Part shown: piece after piece, positions 58,231 through 64,000 of the stretch | Position numbering within the stretch: position 1 is the stretch's first letter | Layout of the letters: every line of letters starts with the position of its first letter | Origin: Polyodon spathula | Lineage: Eukaryota; Chordata; Actinopteri; Acipenseriformes; Polyodontidae | DNA: 64,000 bases | Direction of reading: 5' to 3' | Assembly (NCBI RefSeq): GCF_017654505.1 | Contig: NC_054536.1 | Location: forward strand, 93,954,359 to 94,018,358 | Notes under the pieces: generated by a model | The model's database searches: none | Seen by the model: only the letters and a program-made list of their open reading frames with translations | Told to the model about the DNA's origin: nothing | Position numbers and translations under genes: made by a program

Positions 58231-58427
58231 ACTAGAGGGAGCCGGGCCGCCGTCGCCGTACTACCTTGGAGATCCGGGGCCCCCTCAACTAAAGAAGGCT
58301 TGGGGGATCCAACATCAACCCCGCCCACCATAACAGCCCACCCAAGGGACATAATTGGACTCTTGGGGGGAGGGGGGGTGGGGGGAAGGGGGGAGTTGGC
58401 CGATTGTGGCCGGTGTACGTTGTACAT

Positions 58428-58506
<79 letters not shown>
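58428..58506 (+). repeat. 79-base poly(G) at the polypurine-tract position
   Basis: Seventy-nine consecutive G lie immediately upstream of the 3' LTR, preceded by other G-rich runs from 58361. Such a tract would form G-quadruplexes and is prone to length errors, so the exact length in the genome is uncertain. Confidence 0.85.
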
Positions 58507-58507
<1 letters not shown>

Positions 58508-58916
58508 GGCAGAGCAAAGCTCTGCCCTTTTAAATTGGCAGGGATGGGGTTAATTTCCCCTACCTGCCTGGGTTTATTATGCCCAGGTGGCTGGGGTTGA
58601 TTAGGTTAATTAACGATCAATCAGCCCCCTGACATAAAAGGAGGCCTCTGCTTCTCATTTGGAAGGAGGGAGCTGAGGAAGCAGGTTGGTGTTTGTGGTG
58701 TTTGTGGTGTTTGTGGTTTTTGTGATTTGTGAATCCAGTGAAGGCATTGCCCAGCCTGGAAACCTTAATTTTGTAAGTTTTGTTGTCTGTCTTTTTGTGT
58801 TTTAAAGATTTATTTTGCCCTTGTGCACTTTATTTTTATGTTTATTTATAATAAAATTAGGATTTTTTGAACTGCAGTCTGTCTCTGGGCCTTTATCCAC
58901 TCACCAGCCTGCCACA
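58505..58916 (+). repeat. 3' LTR
   Basis: This 412-bp LTR matches the 5' LTR closely outside the hexanucleotide region. Differences include an 8-bp duplication present only in the 5' copy and a few substitutions. Its first bases merge with the poly(G). It ends cagcctgccaca before the ggttc target duplication. Confidence 0.88.
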
Positions 58917-58921
58917 GGTTC

Positions 58922-60365
58922 ATACAATAACAGTGTCTCCAAAAAAAGTTCCACTTAATTCAGTGCCCACTCTGTTGTGGGTAAGACCAGTGAAAAAGCA
59001 ATATTTTAAAAACTAGACTAGTGCACAAAAAAATAGGCAGAGAAAAGTCCAACAATAACTTACTAGGGAGAAATCAATGGGAATTAACATCCAATTCTAC
59101 GTCAATAATTGATTCCTTATTTTAGCATGTATTTTTACAAAAAAACTATTTTCTCTTACCAATTCCAAATTGAATAATTCAGGGACCATATGTCTCTAAG
59201 CAGAAGTCAACAAGAATTGTGTTCTTGGCATTGCCAGCCAGCTGCACTTCTGCAGCTGGCAGTGCCCATCTGCTCTCCGAAATGCTCTATAGAATCAGGC
59301 TTTTACTGCTGGCAATGTCCATCTGCTGTTCAGCTGGAGATCTGGGGGACATAATGGTGTCCCTCCTGGACTGCCTCTTCAGATATTTTATTCTGGACAA
59401 GAGTGTTTACCGATGAGGGAGATGTTCTGTGGACCTAGGAACAGATATTTATAAATGCAGGGATGGAGGGAGCTCTCAGAGTTGAAGCAGCCCAGTAAAT
59501 AAAGAGACAGGGAACACACCAGGGAAATATTGTTGATAAAAGCACCTTTATCAGCAAATCAATGTATTGCCTAAGCAATAAACTTCTCCACGCTTTCTCG
59601 GTCTAGAACTCAGATGTACTAATTTCAAACACAAATTCTGTAATATTATCATTTTGTAATTCCTTTTTACAAGTGACATTTTTAACTTTTTTTTGTTAAA
59701 AGTTGTAGAACAGTTTCAACTTATTAACATTTTTACTTATTAAAGAACAATATTTAAGGAAATTAAAAAAAAAAAAAAAAAAAACATTAATCCTATATGT
59801 ACCAACTGTTAATAGTCACCAGTTAACATAAAAAATGTGGATCTTTACTTGTTAACTGCAGATTAAACAGAGTTGTCAGCCTCTGCCAATTGTAATTATG
59901 GATGTCCTAATCTGTTTTTTTTTTTCATTGTCTGATATGGAACAGAATGGGGACTGAATTCCAACAGCAGATTAAACTGGACATTATTACCAGTGCAGAT
60001 GCTTGTCATCAAAGTCCACACTTACATTGAAGATGTATTTTCTCTGTTCTATATCCAATTGACAATAAACGGCATTGAAGTTATACCTTAAAGCATGTGC
60101 ATTATAGTTTATACAAGGGTAGCAGAAATGCATTAGCTTTATATCTATTTAGTAGTTCTAAAATAAGCTCCTCTTCATGAGAATGTTCTTACAAATGACT
60201 GCCCCTGATCCTAACCCTAATTATTTTTAAAGTGTCACCACCTGTTCTATTCAGGCATAGCCAGCCGTAGATGCCCATTGTCATATGTTGTGGGTGGGAG
60301 AGGAGGAGTTGTGGGAGCATGCTTTTTATTCATCTTTGTTTTACCATGGCCTTGTCTTGTTTTAG
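58922..60365 (+). other. DNA upstream of the MACF1-like start exon
   Basis: A poly(A) run lies at about 59765-59784. The stretch ends in a good acceptor (ccttgtcttgttttag). No coding exon is seen. Confidence 0.5.
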
Positions 60366-60442
60366 GCAGCTAAGCATCAGCCTGTATGCATGAATCGGGG
60401 TCTTGCATCCACACACCTCAGTAACCTCTTGGCTTTAGGACT

Positions 60443-60964
60443 ATGGGGAATTCCATCAGCAGACCCGGTTGCCTAGGACGGAAGTCCAAGCAGGTGAAGT
60501 CAGAGGAGGACTTCCTGAAAGAGTGTTACCAGCACAGAGGTCCTCCCCTCATTGAGAACTGGGGAGGGGAGAACCTTAAAGACAAGGACGACGCGGAAAC
60601 TCACAACAATACAGAGGACAGGCTCATTGACAATGCCTGGAGCCCAATCCAGACTTCTCCTGTTAACATCCCCCAAAATGGAACTCTCATTGAGAAAGAC
60701 ATCACAGATTCTTGCAACCAACCCAAAGACAAGACTGGGGGACAGGGGCAGCAGACAGCAGGAGTGCTGAAACACAGCTCAGGGAGCCCTTGGTCCTGGA
60801 AGCCACTGGCTACCAGGGAAGTGACCGAGATCACTGAGGTCACTGAGACCACTGTCACGGAGATCGTGGAAGTGACAGAGTATCCATCAGGAGAGAAGGG
60901 GGGAGACCCCATTATCACAAGGACTGTGAGGGTCCTTACTGGGGTTGCTGAGGAGCTCTCTGAG
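60443..60964 (+). CDS. MACF1/dystonin-like protein, alternative N-terminal exon
   Basis: The first coding exon has 174 codons. The start at 60443 has a strong context (ggactATGG), and an in-frame TAA at 60371 excludes extension upstream within the exon (acceptor 60365). The product begins MGNSISRPGCLGRKSKQ, fitting the N-myristoylation rule (Gly2, Ser6) with a nearby Cys10 for palmitoylation, so membrane tethering is likely. It resembles the start of human MACF1 isoform 4 as I remember it (MGxxxSRPxCL, then EED and a CY near residue 29). Residues 126-146 are a VTE-rich repeat (EVTEITEVTETTVTEIVEVT). The donor gag|gtcaat is phase 0 but weak; without it the frame would run on to a TAA near 61048. 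The following exons show that it continues into a spectrin rod. Confidence 0.75.
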
Positions 60965-61588
60965 GTCAATATATTACCTTCCCAGTGCTGTGCATCACCA
61001 AGAAGAAACACTGACCTAATACACATGTTTAAGAGGCTAACCTGTTAATTGCCAGGATTTCATGGTTAGGAGATTTTGGATGAAATGTTGGCAATAAACA
61101 CTTTTTTAAACTTGAAGCATTAACTCCTTAAACAATGTTGGAAAAACAGTGGAAGTTATTTCATGATCCCTCACTAAAGTACAGGTTTCAATATGTCATG
61201 ATGTACAGTATGCCTTCTTTCATGTCCAAAAACAATGGCTTGTAAATATATAAACCATATAGTCATACTCTCAGCCAGATCAGATTAAGACCATTTGAAA
61301 ACGGACCTGAATGGATTGATTCTGCCATTGTCTTTAAAGAACAAGGCTGACACACGTGGTTACTTGAGTTTATTTTATACTGTCCTTTTAGCAAGATTCA
61401 GTGGTGACAGATTTAAATAATGTGCACATTAAAAATCATCCATTTAAAGTAATTGTTAAAACACAACAATGCTGCTGAGTCTAATATATGACAGCTCTGA
61501 TAATCAGACCCCCTCAATAACGTAAGCCTCTGAATTCAGTTTGTAATGGGACTTTTCTTTTTCTTGTAATTTGCCTTCCTCTCCACAG
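60965..61588 (+). other. Intron
   Basis: Intron between the first and second coding exons, ending in ccttcctctccacag. Nothing else is seen. Confidence 0.6.
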
Positions 61589-61660
61589 CTTCAGAATGAT
61601 GAGCAGTCAATATCAGATCAAGACAACAGTGTGGATAAGTGGAGTGTGCTTAACAAAAAG
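61589..61660 (+). CDS. MACF1/dystonin-like protein, exon 2 of the visible part
   Basis: This 24-codon exon, phase 0 at both ends, encodes LQNDEQSISDQDNSVDKWSV and LNKK. It has the acceptor ctctccacag and the donor aaaaag|gtacaag. The ending W..LNKK and the position of the exon boundary directly after NKK match the helix of a spectrin repeat in MACF1 and dystonin (RWNTLNKK in human MACF1 as remembered). It joins without a frame break to the exon at 63478. Confidence 0.8.
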
Positions 61661-63477
61661 GTACAAGATTATCAATATTACTGCACTATAAAAATGTGTC
61701 TATGGTATTGTTTTTACTTGGTGTTGAAAATAATGGAGTGTGCTAGTTATCGTTAGAGTCAGAAAGCAAATGATGTAAATCTCTCTTTGATTTCCTTTCT
61801 GCTCATCAAGGGACAATGGAACAGCGTTGGAGAGCTGAGAAAGGAGGTTGCGCACAAAACACTGAGTGTTTTAGGTTTTGTTTTTATGCAGGATGGCCAT
61901 GTTTAAAAAAAAAAAAAAAAAAAGAAAAACCTATGTTCTTCAAAGATTTATCGTGAAAGAAAAACAATTAATGTGCCTAATAAGAAACATCAAAGTGGAC
62001 TTCAACATCCTTAAAAATCTTGAGTTGTTCTATTTTCCTTTCATAAAATAAAAAAAAAAAAAAAAAAAAAAAAACTTTTGGAAAAAGAGGTCCATGGTGC
62101 TTGAGTGATCATTGAGGTACTCAATAGCAGTGCCAGAAAGTAGAAAACAGAAGGTTTTATTGTCTCTCTGGAGTGCAGTGCTGGAGAGCATAGACTGAAG
62201 TGCTGTTGTGCTCCCAAGGTTCAAGAGAGCAGTACTGAGGAGCTGAGACTGAAATCCGTCCTGCACTGAGAACACACGTCCACAAAGCCGTAAAGATTGT
62301 AGGAATGTTTTGCTAAGGACTGTATTTTCTTTTAACCCTGTTTTGATTAGTTATAGCAGAGGTTAGAGGATTATTCTCAGTTTTTAAAGAGCTCTTCATT
62401 AATACGTTATTTCCCAATTTATATTTTTTCACAAGTTATACAAAATATTGTAGTAATGGTAAATATAACAATAATTACTAGCAAATATATAGTTTTAAAA
62501 CACAGTTTACAATAAACCCAAGAACACAATAAACAAGGTACCACATCTTACAAAAGGATTGCAAGTTTGTTTGGAGGCATAACTGTAGCAATATATTTAT
62601 AGAGTGAGAACGCAGGGTTACCAAATGTGGAAAATCACCACAGCCCAAAATGCAAAGAACAATGTTAAAGATGTGTTCATACATTAAAAGGTTAAAATAC
62701 GTTGAACAGTTATCAAAAGAAGGCGGGACATCTAGTGGAATATATTTTGTGAGAAATGAGTACAGTAGTAAAGGTATCAGTACAGTCACTATTGTAGTTA
62801 AGTGTTCAGTAATACTACTTCCAGTTTCCTAGTGAATATGTATAAGGGATGTTTCAGATATACAGCACTCATAAGAGTAGTGCTGGATAGCTGTCCCATG
62901 GAGCTCTCTGGTACAGTAAGGGCTCTCAGGCCTGACGCAAGTCAAAAAAAGTTTTTTTTGAGAACGAATGGCTATCTGCCAAACATGTCAATTAATGTCT
63001 AAGATCGTAAGAAAAAAAGCACAATATTGGGTCCCAAAGCTAATTCTGAAAATGGTTGCCACCAGCAGTTTTGGATTCCCTTTGGTGTTAGGTGTCATGG
63101 AAACTCAAAGATAGAGGAATAAATTCATTTTAGGTTTATCAGTACTACATGCATTTACAAATACAGTGCAATCCTTCTATTACGGAAAATGGTCTTGCAA
63201 GAAATCTGTTCTTAATAAAGAGAGATCTTTAGATGTATTGTGTCTCCAATCTGAAAGGAATTGCTGTCTAAGTATGTATCTGGTAACTAGGTAACTAGCA
63301 GGGAGTTTCATTCATGCATAAGGAAATCAGCTAAACTTAACAATAGATTTGCCCTTTTTTATATTAAAGAAACAATTTTTCACAGTTTCCAAACGCGTCA
63401 TGCGTTTGTCAATGCCAGTAAGTATGTCTGCTTTTCTACACGATAAGTTCTCAAACATTTTCTGTCTGTCTGCTAAG
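61661..63477 (+). other. Intron
   Basis: This 1.8 kb intron has poly(A) runs at about 61905-61923 and 62048-62073. It ends in tctgtctgtctgctaag. No additional exon is recognised. Confidence 0.6.
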
Positions 63478-63648
63478 GTTGCACGATGTGCCTTAACTTT
63501 CCAAGAGGACTCAAGAAACTCACAAGCATTTCTACAAAACCTGGAGGCATTACTGGTTTGGGTCTGTGACATTGAAGAGCTGACAATCACTCAGAAACCC
63601 CCGTCTTCCGAAGTGAAAGTGGTCACAGCCCAGCTACAAGAGCAGAAG
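63478..63648 (+). CDS. MACF1/dystonin-like protein, spectrin-repeat exon
   Basis: This 57-codon exon, phase 0 at both ends, runs from VARCALTFQED to AQLQEQK. It contains FLQNLEALLVWVCDIEEL, a spectrin-repeat helix A, followed by the conserved TQKPPSSEVKVV. Both exon boundaries (NKK|VA and QEQK|) coincide with those of the homologous MACF1 and dystonin exon. By hand count about 29 of 57 residues match human MACF1 as I remember it, whereas human MACF1 and DST agree at far more positions with each other. It is therefore more likely a third paralogue than either orthologue. The rod would continue beyond the window, where EF-hands and a GAS2 domain should be looked for. Confidence 0.88.
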
Positions 63649-64000
63649 GTACTGTATTGTAGCATTTATTCAGTTCGTTGCCTAAAATTTCCTTACCCTT
63701 TTTATAATCATTCGGAGCAGTTCTTAGGGCCAAAGTTGCTCAAATATTGAGTTTCAATTATATTTTTTATCCCGTCGCCTTGCAAAGTGCTTTAAATGGT
63801 TTCCATAACGGTTGTTGAATTTACATGGCTACCATTACAAAAAATATATTAATTAAATAACGGAGGCTGCAGGTGGAGCTCAATCCAGCCCCGAAGAGCT
63901 TTTACCCCTCCTCCACAATCCAGCCAACTCATGACACCCTGCTCTACTTTATATCTCTCCTAAGCCCTCATGAAACAACCAAAATCTTTGACAGGCCATA
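63649..64000 (+). other. Intron (partial)
   Basis: This is the start of the next intron after the donor cagaag|gtactg. Nothing else is seen before the window ends. Confidence 0.6.

Larger units (their letters stand above)
56496..58916 (+). mobile_element. Complete non-autonomous LTR retroelement
   Basis: Two closely similar LTRs (56496-57037 and about 58505-58916) bound a 1.47 kb interior. The element is flanked by a perfect 5-bp target duplication, ggttc, at 56491-56495 and 58917-58921. The LTR ends are tgtggcag and ctgccaca. Directly after the 5' LTR comes tttggtgtcagagtgggata, the primer-binding-site position. Directly before the 3' LTR is a 79-base poly(G), the polypurine-tract position. 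The interior has a small zinc-knuckle ORF and a 36-bp repeat but no protease, reverse transcriptase or integrase. It must therefore have been mobilised by another element. Near-identical LTRs indicate a recent insertion. Confidence 0.92.

Noticed and set aside
57438..58517. 359-codon minus-strand Pro/Ala-rich ORF
   Set aside because: It is antisense to the 36-bp repeat and poly(G) of the LTR element, with no domain.
60443..63648. Simple assignment to MACF1 or dystonin
   Set aside because: The spectrin exon is much more diverged from both than they are from each other, and it lies beside plectin. It is left without a symbol until a tree is made.
1..64000. tRNA, rRNA or snRNA genes
   Set aside because: No cloverleaf with A and B boxes and no rRNA or snRNA signature was noticed on either strand by eye. 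A tRNAscan/Infernal run would be needed to exclude them.

Overview
This is vertebrate nuclear DNA, most likely from a ray-finned fish. The evidence is multi-exon genes with GT-AG introns, 3'-UTR poly(A) signals, a fish-type Tc1 transposon with long IR/DR-style ends, two CR1-type LINEs with an 8-bp (TTCTTATG)n tail, an LTR retroelement and many AT-rich microsatellites. The CR1/Tc1 mix and the non-compact layout suggest a non-teleost lineage (sturgeon, paddlefish, gar or similar), but that is inference.

0.5-13.1 kb: the 3' end of the plectin gene, on the + strand: a short plakin-domain exon, the single giant coiled-coil rod exon and the giant last exon with six plakin-repeat domains and a GSR-rich tail. 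13-17.4 kb is 3' UTR and intergenic DNA with a tentative two-exon segment (15.0-15.5 kb). 17.4-21.7 kb is a 35-bp minisatellite split by a minus-strand CR1, itself split by a Tc1 element.

23.7-46.6 kb: a second + strand gene that I do not recognise. Four phase-compatible exons encode an acidic linker followed by a spectrin-repeat-like helix and a short C-terminus. Its introns are filled by six separate minisatellites (49, 33, 85, 33, 67 and about 38 bp units). The 49-bp array is built from the gene's own splice donor, and the 38-bp array carries a second CR1.

47-60 kb: a 23-bp minisatellite, a possible untranslated first exon (about 49.6-50.1 kb), a decayed minus-strand LINE (52.7-53.5 kb), and a complete non-autonomous LTR retroelement (56.5-58.9 kb) with a two-zinc-knuckle gag-like ORF and 79 consecutive G next to its 3' LTR.

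60.4-64 kb: the 5' part of a third + strand coding unit. It starts with a probable myristoylated N-terminus like that of MACF1 isoform 4 and continues into spectrin-repeat exons whose boundaries match MACF1/dystonin. Because it lies just downstream of plectin in the same orientation, and is more diverged from MACF1 and DST than those two are from each other, the plectin locus here may keep, or be linked to, the spectrin-rod half of the ancestral giant plakin gene. This is the most interesting feature of the window.
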